The notes under the pieces were generated by a model. The model was not told the origin of the DNA. It saw nothing but the letters and a program-made list of their open reading frames with translations, and ran no database searches. From NCBI RefSeq assembly GCF_030269685.1, contig NZ_BSTT01000007.1:124001-188000 (forward strand): a stretch of 64,000 nt of DNA, in the 5' to 3' direction. Origin of the DNA: Actinomycetospora sp. NBRC 106378 (GTDB lineage Bacteria; Actinomycetota; Actinomycetes; Mycobacteriales; Pseudonocardiaceae). The position numbers and the translations under genes were made by a program. Shown here piece by piece: positions 56,701 to 64,000 of the stretch (its first letter is position 1; each line of letters starts with the position of its first letter).

Positions 56701-58644
56701 CACCACGGTGCACCGGGGAGCGAGCAGCCGGCTCACGTACGCCCGCATGTCCGCGTTGTCGTCGGCCACCAGGACGCGGCCGATCACGCCCCGGTCGGGG
56801 TCGGGCCCGGGCGGGGTCGGGTCGGCGGGCACCCACAGCTCCGCCTCGTCGACGAGGGCACGGGACCGGCCGGAGCCGTCCTCGGTGTCCTCGGCGTCCG
56901 CCGCGTCGCCGCGGAGCTCGGTGACCGGCATCAGCACGGTGAAGGTGGTCCCCCGGCCGGGTTCGCTCGCGACCTCGACCGACCCGCCGTCGTACTCGAC
57001 GAGCTCGCGGACCAGCGCGAGCCCGATCCCGCTGCCCTCGGCGCTGCGGGCCCAGGCGCCCTCCACCCGGTGGAACCGCTCGAAGAGCCGCGGCAGCTCG
57101 TCGGCGGCGATCCCGATCCCGGTGTCGGCCACGGTGAGGACCGCGCGGCCGCCCTCGCGACGCAACCGCACGGTCACGGTGCCGGTCTGCGTGTACTTGA
57201 GCGCGTTCGCGACGAGGTTGAGCACGATGCGCTCCCAGCCGACCCGGCTGAGGGAGACCGACGTCCCCCACGCCGGGGCGTCCACGACGTAGTCGAGGCC
57301 GCCACGTTCCATCGCCGAGGCCACCATCCCGGCGACGTCGGCGGTGAGGCGCCCGAGGTCGACGGGGCTGCGGCGGGGCTCGGCGCTGCCGGCCTGCAGC
57401 CGGGCCACCTCCAGCAGGTCGCCGACGAGCCGGGTGAGGCGCCGGGTGTTGCGGGCGACCACCTCGAGGTCGGCGCGCGCCCGGGCGGGCGCGAGGTCGG
57501 GGGCTGCGAGCAGCCCGTCGACGGGCCCCGAGATCAGCGTGAGCGGCGTGCGCAGCTCGTGGCTGGCGTCGGCGAAGAACCGGCGCCGCGCCTCGTCGAG
57601 CTCGGCCAGCGCCTCGGCCCGCCGTCGTTCGGACTCCCCGGCGCGCGCGTCGAGCACGCCGGAGGTGACCTGGCCGGCGACGAGCTCCACGAAGTCGCGG
57701 TAGAGGTCGTCGAAGGCGAGGAAGCGCGAGAGCCCGACGACGAGGACGCCGAGCAGGTCGCCGGAGGGGGCCCCGGGCGGGCGCAGCGGCACGAGGACGA
57801 CCCGGTCGCAGTCGTCGGGCACGGCGTCGCGCACTCCGGCGGGCAGCTCGACCGGGACGGTGCCCTCCCGTGCCCGCCCGAGCGGCCAGGGCCCGGACCC
57901 GTCGTCGAGACCCGCGGTGACCGGCGCCGCCGGGCCGCCGCGCGCCGTCCCGACGGCGGCGGCGAGCCGCAGGTCGTCGGGGTCCTGGTCCTCGTCGGGA
58001 CCGCGGAGGTAGACCAGTCCGAACGGCAGGTCGGCGTGGTCGCCGCCGAGGACCTCGCCGGCGGCGTCGGCGACCTCCCCGGTGGTGCGCGCGGTGGTCA
58101 TCGCCGTCGCGAGGTCGCGCAGGAACGCCATCCGCCGCTCGGAGAGCACCCGGGGCGTGGTCTCCGTCACCGCGCAGAACAGCCCGTGGATCCGGCCCTG
58201 CTCGTCGGCCAGCGGGCTGTAGGAGAACGTGTGGTAGGTCTCCTCGGGCCAGCCGTTGCGCTCGAGGTGGAGCAGCAGGTCCTCGTCCCACGTGGACTCA
58301 CCCCGCTCGGTCACGGCGGTCACCTGCGGCAGCACCGCGTCGTAGACCTCCGACCACACCTCCCGGAAGGGGCGGCCCAGCGCCCACGGGTGCTTCCCAC
58401 GCAGTGTGTCCCGCTGGTAGGAGTCGTTGTAGAAGAACGTGAGCTCCGGCCCCCAGGCCATCCACATGGAGAACCGCGAGGCCAGCAGGACGCGGACGAC
58501 GGTGCGCAGCTCCTGGTGCCAGGACCGGGACGGACCGAGCGGGGTCGCCGACCAGTCGACCTCCGCCATGGCCGAGGCCACGTCGCCGTCCCCGGCGAAC
58601 AGGGGGTCGACCCCGGCCCCGTCCTCGTCCGGGCTCGCTGACAT
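53743..58644 (-). CDS. Giant hybrid regulator: PAS-GAF-histidine kinase-REC-PAS-GAF-PP2C(SpoIIE)-RsbW-like ATPase-STAS
   Basis: A 1633-residue cytoplasmic sensor with a whole partner-switching pathway in one chain. In order: PAS-like domain (about 25-160), GAF (about 170-330), HisKA with phospho-His362 in ASHELRTPLTLIS, HATPase (LNLVANALKYTQTG), receiver domain with phospho-Asp671 in VVSDVMMPGRDGLG, PAS (about 745-870), one or two GAF domains (about 880-1130), PP2C/SpoIIE phosphatase with Asp1197 in AGGDWYDVVEVG, an RsbW-type anti-sigma kinase ATPase with Asn1443 in ATNAVEHAYG, and a STAS domain with Ser1591 in GYLASAGIGVLL. GGAGGAG precedes ATG 58644. It probably governs an alternative sigma factor of the stress type, a prediction from the domains. 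No sigma gene is adjacent. Confidence 0.88.
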   Translation of the reverse strand: MSASPDEDGAGVDPLFAGDGDVASAMAEVDWSATPLGPSRSWHQELRTVVRVLLASRFSMWMAWGPELTFFYNDSYQRDTLRGKHPWALGRPFREVWSEVYDAVLPQVTAVTERGESTWDEDLLLHLERNGWPEETYHTFSYSPLADEQGRIHGLFCAVTETTPRVLSERRMAFLRDLATAMTTARTTGEVADAAGEVLGGDHADLPFGLVYLRGPDEDQDPDDLRLAAAVGTARGGPAAPVTAGLDDGSGPWPLGRAREGTVPVELPAGVRDAVPDDCDRVVLVPLRPPGAPSGDLLGVLVVGLSRFLAFDDLYRDFVELVAGQVTSGVLDARAGESERRRAEALAELDEARRRFFADASHELRTPLTLISGPVDGLLAAPDLAPARARADLEVVARNTRRLTRLVGDLLEVARLQAGSAEPRRSPVDLGRLTADVAGMVASAMERGGLDYVVDAPAWGTSVSLSRVGWERIVLNLVANALKYTQTGTVTVRLRREGGRAVLTVADTGIGIAADELPRLFERFHRVEGAWARSAEGSGIGLALVRELVEYDGGSVEVASEPGRGTTFTVLMPVTELRGDAADAEDTEDGSGRSRALVDEAELWVPADPTPPGPDPDRGVIGRVLVADDNADMRAYVSRLLAPRCTVVTAVDGDSALELALADPPDMVVSDVMMPGRDGLGLLAALRADPRTSRVPVLLLSARADEEAAVEGLAAQADDYLVKPFAPGELQARVQAHLQLSRARREAEARFTAVADLAPAMIWVSDAEGRRVFLNAGWTRFTGRDRAGELGEGWVTGMHPLDRAGYDEAVGLARAEGRSWETDFRLRHVDGTYHRLVEQATPVPGPDGRATGWVGAAVDVETRLREADRARLLAEVGAGMESTDTVAGRLRELARVLREAGLADRVEIDEKGDVDVDDVDDGEDGHRLRRPLRVRDRTIGVVVLERDPTAAAWSEADRGLVEEVVARVLPSLDNALLYADERSAAHRLGIVQHATAAFSAAATPSEVGRAMMEHIVELLGEDAQAAVFEYDRAARELRMVARRPQSRDPRSNGDVVSLGADTLLTRAVRSERSVWVHEPEPGEPEDAQDPELVALMRARGMRKVVTVPLIAAGNVVGALAVGRDVLGRLDAGERTTLLALAEPCAVALDRARLFRAEHEIAQTLQRSLLPQALPEVARLPVAVRYLPGAVGTSAGGDWYDVVEVGSHHVAVVVGDVVGQGTAAAAVMGQLRTALSGYLLAGHGPGPALDLLDGLVARVPGARASTAICVLVDTDSGEVRWARAGHLPALLVDGAGPRLLTDAAGHGPLLGLAQESRVPRTEGVVTIADGDDLVLYTDGLVERRGESLDEGLDRLVAVAAARPDVAPEPTATYLLDALAPSEAIDDVAVVVLRLAPSPMTRTFPADPAELARMRRAVRAWSGPAGLRDEVAEDLQLALGEAATNAVEHAYGAVPPAGAEVTVTLTVQPDGGAAVAVTDHGTWREIPTDPGHRGRGLSLIRALASDVVLDTGSEGTTVSFTVPPARRSGRSDREVPASASAPDREVSVTVDGGTVRVAGDLDLAGAEVLARVVATPPAPTWSVDVTGVGYLASAGIGVLLTSADAGATLVLPETGPAARVLALSGLASPREAARS

Positions 58645-58678
58645 CCGTGCTGCTCCTCCATGCCGTCGTGCGCGACCG

Positions 58679-58684
58679 ACCCTA
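58679..58684 (-). promoter_or_regulatory. Candidate -10 box TAGGGT of the giant regulator gene
   Basis: Minus-strand TAGGGT lies 34 bases before ATG 58644, leaving a short leader with the GGAGGAG site. Confidence 0.35.
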
Positions 58685-58747
58685 ACGCCGCGGGCGTGTA
58701 CCCGGTTCGCACGGCGACGCGTCGTCCGTGCCGGGAGGATCATCGTC

Positions 58748-60484
58748 ATGACGGGTCTGGGCGTCGACGGGGCGTTCTCGGTGTGGGCTCCGACGGCCGA
58801 TTCGGTGGCCGTGGTGGTCGACGGGGTGACGTGGCCGATGGCGGCGGAGGAGGGCTGGTGGAGCGCCGTCGTCGACGGCGCCGGCCCGGGCAGCACGTAC
58901 GCCTACTCCCTCGACGGCGCGGACCCGCTGCCCGACCCGCGCTCGCGCCGCCAGCCCGACGGCGTCCACGCCGCCTCGCAGGTCTGGGCGCCGCCGGGCC
59001 TGCCCGACGACGGGTGGACGGGACGGGGTCTCCCGGGCGCGGTGATCTACGAGCTGCACGTGGGCACGTTCACCCCCGGCGGGACCTTCGACAGCGCCGT
59101 GGAGCGGCTCGACCACCTGGTCGAGCTCGGCGTGACGATCGTCGAGGTCCTGCCCGTCAACGCCTTCGACGGCACCCGCGGCTGGGGCTACGACGGCGTG
59201 CTGTGGTTCGCCGTGACGGAGAACTACGGCGGACCCGACGGATTCCGCCGGTTCGTCGACGCCTGCCACGACCGTGGCCTGGGCGTCGCGGTCGACGTCG
59301 TCTACAACCATCTCGGGCCGTCCGGGGCCTACCTCGACCGCTTCGGGCCCTACTTCGCCGGCTCGAACGACTGGGGGTCGGCGCTCAACCTCGACGGCCC
59401 CGGCTCGGACACCGTGCGCGACTACATCCTCGAGAACGTCTCGATGTGGTTCGTCGACTTCGGGGTGGACGCGCTGCGGCTCGACGCGGTGCACGCCCTG
59501 CGCGACACCCGGGCCACCCACCTGCTCGAGGAGATGGCGGTCCACGTCCAGGGGCTGGAGGCCACCCTGGGCCGGCCGTTGACGCTGATCGCCGAGTCCG
59601 ACCTCAACGACCCGCGGCTGGTCACCCCCCGGGAGGCCGGCGGCTACGGGCTGGACGCCCAGTGGTGCGACGACATCCACCACGCCCTGCACTCGACGCT
59701 GACCGGCGAGACCCAGGGCTACTACGTCGACTTCGGCGACCTGGAGACCCTCGGGACGGTGCTGCGCGAGGCGTACGTGCACGCCGGGACGTGGTCGACG
59801 TTCCGCGGCCGCACCCACGGGCGCCCCGTCGACCTCGACCGCGTGCCCGGGTGGCGGTTCCTCGCCTACCTCCAGGACCACGACCAGGTCGGCAACCGCG
59901 CGGGCGGTGACCGGCTCTCCGCGTCGCTGTCCCCCGGCCGCCTGGCCTGCGGCGCGGCGCTGGTGTTCTGCTCGCCCTTCACGCCGATGATCTGGATGGG
60001 CGAGGAGTGGGGCGCCTCGACCCCGTGGGCGTTCTTCGTCGGGTTCGACGACCCTGGGCTGCAGGACGCGGTCCGCGAGGGACGCCGACGGGAGTTCGCC
60101 GAGCACGGCTGGGGCGCCGAGGAGGTCCCCGACCCCACCGACCCTGCCACGTTCGAGCGCTCCCGCCTCGACTGGTCCGAGCCCGAGGAGGGCCAGCACG
60201 CATGGCTGCTCGACGTCTACCGCTCGCTCACCGCACTGCGCCGCACCGAGCGGGAGCTCGCCGACCCGCGCCTGGACCGGGTGCACGTCGACGTCGACCC
60301 GGGCGCCCGGACCCTCGTGGTGCACCGCGGAGCGCTGCGCCTCGTGGTGAACCTCGGCGCGGGCGAGGCGACCGTGCCCCTGGACGGGGCCACCGACGTG
60401 GTGTGGTCGCCGTTCGAGGTCGGGCTCTCCGAGGCGGCCGTGGTGCTGCCGGCGGAGTCGTGTGCGGTGATCCGGACGTCGTGA
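58748..60484 (+). CDS. treZ: Malto-oligosyltrehalose trehalohydrolase TreZ
   Basis: A 578-residue GH13 enzyme releasing trehalose from the product of TreY. The N-terminal domain (GAFSVWAPTADSVAVVVDGV) is followed by GAVIYELHVGTFTPGGTFDS, GVAVDVVYNHLGPSGAYL, VDALRLDAVHALRD (nucleophile Asp), LIAESDLNDPR (acid Glu) and FLAYLQDHDQVGNRAGGDRL. ATG 58748 has a GGAGG site 9 bases upstream. Together with glgX-treY it completes the TreXYZ glycogen-to-trehalose route. The gene is divergent from the giant regulator. Confidence 0.94.
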   Translation: MTGLGVDGAFSVWAPTADSVAVVVDGVTWPMAAEEGWWSAVVDGAGPGSTYAYSLDGADPLPDPRSRRQPDGVHAASQVWAPPGLPDDGWTGRGLPGAVIYELHVGTFTPGGTFDSAVERLDHLVELGVTIVEVLPVNAFDGTRGWGYDGVLWFAVTENYGGPDGFRRFVDACHDRGLGVAVDVVYNHLGPSGAYLDRFGPYFAGSNDWGSALNLDGPGSDTVRDYILENVSMWFVDFGVDALRLDAVHALRDTRATHLLEEMAVHVQGLEATLGRPLTLIAESDLNDPRLVTPREAGGYGLDAQWCDDIHHALHSTLTGETQGYYVDFGDLETLGTVLREAYVHAGTWSTFRGRTHGRPVDLDRVPGWRFLAYLQDHDQVGNRAGGDRLSASLSPGRLACGAALVFCSPFTPMIWMGEEWGASTPWAFFVGFDDPGLQDAVREGRRREFAEHGWGAEEVPDPTDPATFERSRLDWSEPEEGQHAWLLDVYRSLTALRRTERELADPRLDRVHVDVDPGARTLVVHRGALRLVVNLGAGEATVPLDGATDVVWSPFEVGLSEAAVVLPAESCAVIRTS

Positions 60485-60495
60485 CCCCCGCCCTC

Positions 60496-60541
60496 GTGGC
60501 AGGAAAGCGTCGTTGCTGTCATCCGGTGGGGGGTTCCGCCG
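60496..60541. repeat. 46-bp dispersed element, family B, copy 1
   Basis: GTGGCAGGAAAGCGTCGTTG followed by CTGTCATCCGGTGG and a shorter arm. It lies in the convergent gap between treZ and acs. Confidence 0.75.
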
Positions 60542-60560
60542 CATCGTCAGGCGCGCACCG

Positions 60561-62483
60561 TCAGCTCTGCAGCGCCGCCCGTGCCTGGTCGAGGGCGGTC
60601 GGGTCGACGATCGACGTCGTGTCCCCCGGCTCCCGGCCCGACGCCAGGTCGAGCAACAGCCGGCGCATGATCTTGCCGGAGCGGGTCTTCGGCAGGACCG
60701 ACACGACGTGCACCTGCTGCGGGCGCGCGACCGGCCCGAGTTCTCGGGTGACGTGCGCCCGCAGGTCCGCGGTCAGGTCCTCGTCGGGCGCACCCTCGCC
60801 GCGGGTGACGACGAAGGCGACGACCGCCTGACCCGTCGTCGGGTCGGGCGCGCCGATCACCCCGGCCTCCCCCACCCGCGGGTGGCTGACGAGCGCCGAC
60901 TCCAGCTCGATCGACGACAGACGGTGCCCCGAGACGTTCATGACGTCGTCCACGCGGCCCTGCAACCAGACGTACCCCTCGGCGTCGATGCGGGCGCCGT
61001 CGCCCGCCAGGTACCAGCGCTGCGCGCGGAAGCGCTCGAAGTAGGAGGAGACGTAGCGGTCGGGGTCGCCCCAGACAGTGCGGGCCATCGACGGCCAGGG
61101 ACGGTCGACGACGAGCAGTCCGCCCTCGTCGGGATCGGCGTCGGTGCCGTCCTCGCGGACCACCTTCGCCGAGACGCCGGGCAGCGGCTTCGTCGCGGAG
61201 CCGGGCTTGAGCGTCGTCGTGCCGGGCAGGGGCGCGACCATCGCGGCTCCGGTCTCGGACTGCCACCAGGTGTCGACGATCGGGCACCGCCCGCCGCCGA
61301 CGTGGGAGTGCAGCCAGCGCCACGCCTCGGGGTTGATCGCCTCGCCGACGCTGCCGAGCAGGCGCAGCGACGACAGGTCGTGCCCGTCGGTGATCTCGTC
61401 GCCCCAGGTCATGAACGTCCGGACCAGGGTGGGCGCGGTGTAGTACACGGTGACGCCGTAGCGCGCGAGGATCTCGAAGTGGCGGCCGCGGTGCGGGGTG
61501 TCCGGCGTGCCCTCGTAGAGGACCTGGGTGACGCCGTTCGCGAGCGGGCCGTACACCTCGTAGGTGTGCGCCGTGACCCAGGCGAGGTCGGCCTGGCACC
61601 AGTAGACGTCGTCGTCGCGGTGGTCGAAGCACGCCCACGCGGTCCACGCCGTCTGCGTCAGGTAGCCGCCCATGGTGTGGACCAGGCCCTTCGGCCGGCC
61701 CGTCGTCCCGGACGTGTAGATGAGGAACAGCGGCGTCTCGGCGTCGAAGGCCTCGGCGTCGTGCGTCTCCGGCTGCCCGTCGACGACGTCGTGCCACCAG
61801 ACGTCGCGGCCCTCGGTCCACGGCACGTCCTGCCCGGTGCGCCGGACGACGAGCACGTGCTCGACGTCGGTGTCGGTCACGGCGTGGTCGGCGTTCTCCT
61901 TGACCGGGACGGCCTTCCCGCGCCGGTACTGCCCGTCGGTGGTGACGACGACCTTCGCCCGCCCGTCGGTCACGCGGAAGCGCAGCGCCTCGGCCGAGAA
62001 CCCGCCGAAGACGAGCGAGTGCAGCGCACCGATCCGCGCGCACGCCAGCATCACGACGACCGTCTCGACGAGCACCGGCAGGTACACGACGACGACGTCA
62101 CCCTTCCCGACGCCGAGCCCGGTCAGCGCGTGCGCCGCCTGCGCCACCCGCCGCTGCAGGTCCGCGTAGGTGACGGCGACCCGGTCCCCCGGCTCGCCCT
62201 CCCAGTACAGCGCGACCTTCTCCCCGCGGCCCGCGGCGACGTGCCGGTCGACGCAGTTGTGCGCGACGTTCAGCCGGCCGTCGGCGAACCAGGTGACGAA
62301 CGGGTGCTCGGAGCCGTCGTAGCCGACCGTCGGCTCCCGTTCCCAGTCCAGCTCTCGGGCCCGGGCGAGCCAGAAGGCGTCGAGGTCGGCCTCGGCCTCG
62401 GCGCGCAGCCGGGCCTCGTCGGCGGCGGTGACGTTCGCGCGGGCGGCGAGGTCGGCGGGCGGGGCGTAGCGGTCGTCGTCCAT
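60561..62483 (-). CDS. acs: Acetyl-CoA synthetase (AMP-forming)
   Basis: A 640-residue ligase making acetyl-CoA from acetate, ATP and CoA. FLIYTSGTTGRPKGLVHTMG is the P-loop, YYTAPTLVRTFMTWGDE and VDTWWQSETGAAM bind acetate and adenylate, and the C-terminal PKTRSGKIMRRLL has the lysine regulated by acetylation in Acs enzymes. ATG 62483 follows GGGGG. Length matches the family (about 650). It allows growth on acetate and overflow recycling. It is convergent with treZ. Confidence 0.94.
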   Translation of the reverse strand: MDDDRYAPPADLAARANVTAADEARLRAEAEADLDAFWLARARELDWEREPTVGYDGSEHPFVTWFADGRLNVAHNCVDRHVAAGRGEKVALYWEGEPGDRVAVTYADLQRRVAQAAHALTGLGVGKGDVVVVYLPVLVETVVVMLACARIGALHSLVFGGFSAEALRFRVTDGRAKVVVTTDGQYRRGKAVPVKENADHAVTDTDVEHVLVVRRTGQDVPWTEGRDVWWHDVVDGQPETHDAEAFDAETPLFLIYTSGTTGRPKGLVHTMGGYLTQTAWTAWACFDHRDDDVYWCQADLAWVTAHTYEVYGPLANGVTQVLYEGTPDTPHRGRHFEILARYGVTVYYTAPTLVRTFMTWGDEITDGHDLSSLRLLGSVGEAINPEAWRWLHSHVGGGRCPIVDTWWQSETGAAMVAPLPGTTTLKPGSATKPLPGVSAKVVREDGTDADPDEGGLLVVDRPWPSMARTVWGDPDRYVSSYFERFRAQRWYLAGDGARIDAEGYVWLQGRVDDVMNVSGHRLSSIELESALVSHPRVGEAGVIGAPDPTTGQAVVAFVVTRGEGAPDEDLTADLRAHVTRELGPVARPQQVHVVSVLPKTRSGKIMRRLLLDLASGREPGDTTSIVDPTALDQARAALQS

Positions 62484-62504
62484 CCCCCGTCGTGTTCCCC
62501 CCTC

Positions 62505-62550
62505 GCGGCAGGAACGCGTCGTTGCTGGCGTCCAGTGGGAGGAAACCCAC
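62505..62550. repeat. 46-bp dispersed element, family B, copy 2
   Basis: GCGGCAGGAACGCGTCGTTG then CTGGCGTCCAGTGGGAGG. It lies between acs and the 70-aa gene, in the same orientation as copy 1. Confidence 0.78.
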
Positions 62551-62558
62551 ACCGTGGA

Positions 62559-62771
62559 TCAGTCCGGCGGGTCGTCGATGAGCTCGTCCAGCGTGACGAA
62601 CAGCGGTTCGCCCCGCTCCCGGGCCCGAGCGGCGGCGCGCCGGGCGGCGGCCGCGATCCGGGCCAGTTCGTCGGCGCCGACCACCCGGGTCTGCACGACC
62701 TCACCCGACTCGTCGGTCAGCGTGACGGCGACCAGGCCGGTCTCGCGCTCCTCCGAGAACGACAGCGGCAT
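62559..62771 (-). CDS. Hypothetical protein, 70 aa
   Basis: Starts MPLSFSEERETGLVAVTLTD. The first 30 residues look like a small beta sheet (VTLTDESGEVVQTRVV) and the rest is an Ala/Arg-rich helix followed by EPLFVTLDELIDDPPD. No family recognised. It is bracketed on both sides by family B repeats, one 8 bases after its stop and one 25 bases before its start. Confidence 0.6.
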   Translation of the reverse strand: MPLSFSEERETGLVAVTLTDESGEVVQTRVVGADELARIAAAARRAAARARERGEPLFVTLDELIDDPPD

Positions 62772-62795
62772 GGCTCCACCCTAGGTGCCGACGAT

Positions 62796-62841
62796 GTGGC
62801 TTCCCTGCCACTGGATGCAGGCAACGACGCTTTCCTGCCAC
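62796..62841. repeat. 46-bp dispersed element, family B, copy 3 (inverted)
   Basis: Complement reads GTGGCAGGAAAGCGTCGTTG then CCTGCATCCAGTGGCAGG. It is opposite in orientation to copies 1 and 2 and directly abuts the stop codon of the MalY-type gene. Confidence 0.78.
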
Positions 62842-64000
62842 TCAGGCGAGGGCCGCCGCCATCCGCTCCAGCGCCTCGGCCAGCACCGGCCGCGGCGTCG
62901 CCAGCGTGAGCCGCATCCCGCCGGGCCCGCCGCACCGCGTGCCGTCGGTCATCACCACGCCCGCCTCCCGGGCGAAGAACGCCGCCGGCGACTCGTCGAG
63001 CCCCAGCCCCGTGGCGTCGAGCCACGCCAGGTACGTCCCCTCCGGCACCACCGTCCCGACGCCGGGCAGGGTCGCCTCGCGCAGCAGCGCACGGTTGCCG
63101 TCGAGGTAGGCCAGCACGTCGTCGAGCCACTCCCGGCCGTGCGCGTACGCCGCCGTCGAGGCGAGGACACCCGGCGTCGCCGTGCTGTGCTCGGCGAGGT
63201 AGCCGCGTTCGGCCCAGGTGGCGGCGTCGGCGGCGTTCGACAGGATCACCTGGCCGCACTTGAGGCCGGGCAGGTTCCACGCCTTCGACGCCGAGGTCGC
63301 CGTGACGGTGTGCGCGGCCGCCGTCTCCGAGGTCGACGCGTACGGGACGTGCGGCCGGCCGTCGAAGGTCAGCGGGGCGTGGATCTCGTCGGCGAACACC
63401 CGCGCTCCGTGCCGCTCGACCACGGCCGTCACCGCGGTGAGCTCCTCGCGGGTGAACACCCGGCCCGTGGGGTTGTGCGGGTTGGTCAGCACGAGCAACC
63501 GCGCGCCCGACGACGTGAACGCGGCGTCCAGGGCGTCGAGGTCGAGCGCGAAGGGGTCACGGGTCATCGGCACCGGGACCATCTCCCGCCCCAGCTGCCC
63601 GGGCACCGTCAGGAACGGCATGTAGGCGGGCATCGGCAGCAGGACCGGGCTGCCGGGCGGCGTGACGTGCTCGATCGTCGCCACCAACGCGGTCATGACG
63701 TCGGGGACCGGCCGGATCCGCTCCGGGTCGATCGACCAGCCGAACCGGTCGGCCCAGAACGCCGAGCAGGCGGCCGCGAGGTCGGCGACCCACGCGTCGG
63801 CGAGGTAGCCGAACCGGGACGCGTCGGCGCTCGCGCGGACCGCCTCGGCGACCGGACCCGCCGTCGGGAAGTCCATCTCGGCGACGAACGCGCCGATGAG
63901 CTCCCGGCCGTGCCGGTCGACGCCGTCCGCGACGCCCTGGCCCGACCACTTCCACGTGCCGCCCGCCCGCATCGCGTCGGCGGTCAGGGCGTCGAACGGG
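62842..64000 (-). CDS. MalY/PatB-type PLP-dependent C-S lyase (N-terminus cut by window edge)
   Basis: At least 386 residues of a fold-type I PLP enzyme of the cystathionine beta-lyase MalY/PatB family. The frame stays open to the window end, and the residues before MRAGGTWKWS (PFDALTADA) match the family's usual N-terminus, so the true start lies beyond 64000. VLTNPHNPTGRVFTREELTA, VFADEIHAPLTFDGRPHVPY and the cofactor lysine in TSASKAWNLPGLKCG are diagnostic. It splits cystathionine or other cysteine S-conjugates to pyruvate, ammonia and a thiol. Confidence 0.9.
   Translation of the reverse strand, partial: PFDALTADAMRAGGTWKWSGQGVADGVDRHGRELIGAFVAEMDFPTAGPVAEAVRASADASRFGYLADAWVADLAAACSAFWADRFGWSIDPERIRPVPDVMTALVATIEHVTPPGSPVLLPMPAYMPFLTVPGQLGREMVPVPMTRDPFALDLDALDAAFTSSGARLLVLTNPHNPTGRVFTREELTAVTAVVERHGARVFADEIHAPLTFDGRPHVPYASTSETAAAHTVTATSASKAWNLPGLKCGQVILSNAADAATWAERGYLAEHSTATPGVLASTAAYAHGREWLDDVLAYLDGNRALLREATLPGVGTVVPEGTYLAWLDATGLGLDESPAAFFAREAGVVMTDGTRCGGPGGMRLTLATPRPVLAEALERMAAALA

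Noticed and set aside
53512-58641. Open frame of about 1700 codons on the plus strand opposite the giant regulator
   Set aside because: It mirrors the minus-strand gene in an antisense frame, has low-complexity Arg/Gly/His composition and no domain. Such long shadows are common at this GC content.

Overview
The window is very GC-rich with strong third-position GC bias, many GTG starts, many 4-base stop/start overlaps (GTGA, ATGA) and repeated TANNNT boxes 6-10 bases before a start codon (leaderless-type promoters). Together with the gene content (CsoR/CopA, GlgX-TreY-TreZ, a RsbW/RsbV-type regulator, Uma2, FhuF-like reductase) this points to a chromosomal segment of an actinobacterium, most likely of the Pseudonocardiaceae (Pseudonocardia/Actinomycetospora type). 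The genus is an inference from style and content. No rRNA, tRNA, prophage, insertion sequence or CRISPR array was recognised.

Layout. 1-7.5 kb: a lactate permease (cut by the window edge) divergent from a POT peptide transporter, a zinc metallopeptidase, a tiny membrane protein, a secreted DUF4185 protein, a CoA-transferase and small unknown genes. 7.7-18.2 kb: divergent csoR and copA, with copA translationally coupled to a truncated complex-I-like operon (nuoA, a degenerate NuoB/NuoD-like protein, nuoH, J, K, L, M, N). It has no nuoE, F, G or I and the NuoB-like part shows no cluster cysteines. 18.2-27.4 kb: ammonium transporter, class V aminotransferase, glucose-6-phosphate dehydrogenase, DHA2 exporter, M50-like membrane protein, FhuF-like protein and a Pro/Ala-rich repeat membrane protein. 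27.5-35.6 kb: a urease locus on the minus strand (NCS1-type permease, ureA, a fused ureB-ureC, then ureF-ureG-ureD) interrupted by ogt and a GYGQQ-repeat membrane protein, with no ureE. 35.7-46.8 kb: zinc CDF transporter, Uma2, GNAT, methyltransferase, Na+/H+ antiporter, AAA ATPase with a TPR membrane partner, a methyltransferase plus Fe(II) dioxygenase pair, TMEM175-type channel, histidine phosphatase, HIT protein. 46.8-60.5 kb: glgX-treY and treZ (glycogen to trehalose), separated by a ferric-reductase-like pair, an aldo/keto reductase and a 1633-residue histidine kinase/response regulator/PP2C/anti-sigma kinase/STAS fusion. 60.5-64 kb: acetyl-CoA synthetase, a 70-aa protein and a MalY-type lyase cut by the window edge.

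Two themes stand out. First, a copper-responsive promoter region appears to drive copA together with a proton-pump-like membrane module whose canonical electron-input and quinone-site residues are missing and whose NuoJ subunit has a methionine-rich segment; this is the best candidate for an undescribed system. Second, several unrelated families of 40-65 bp palindromic elements occupy the intergenic spaces. One family sits, in tandem pairs, in three convergent-gene gaps. Others lie inside coding sequence in frame, notably at the apparent junctions of two fused proteins (NuoB/NuoD-like and UreB/UreC) and in a loop of NuoN.
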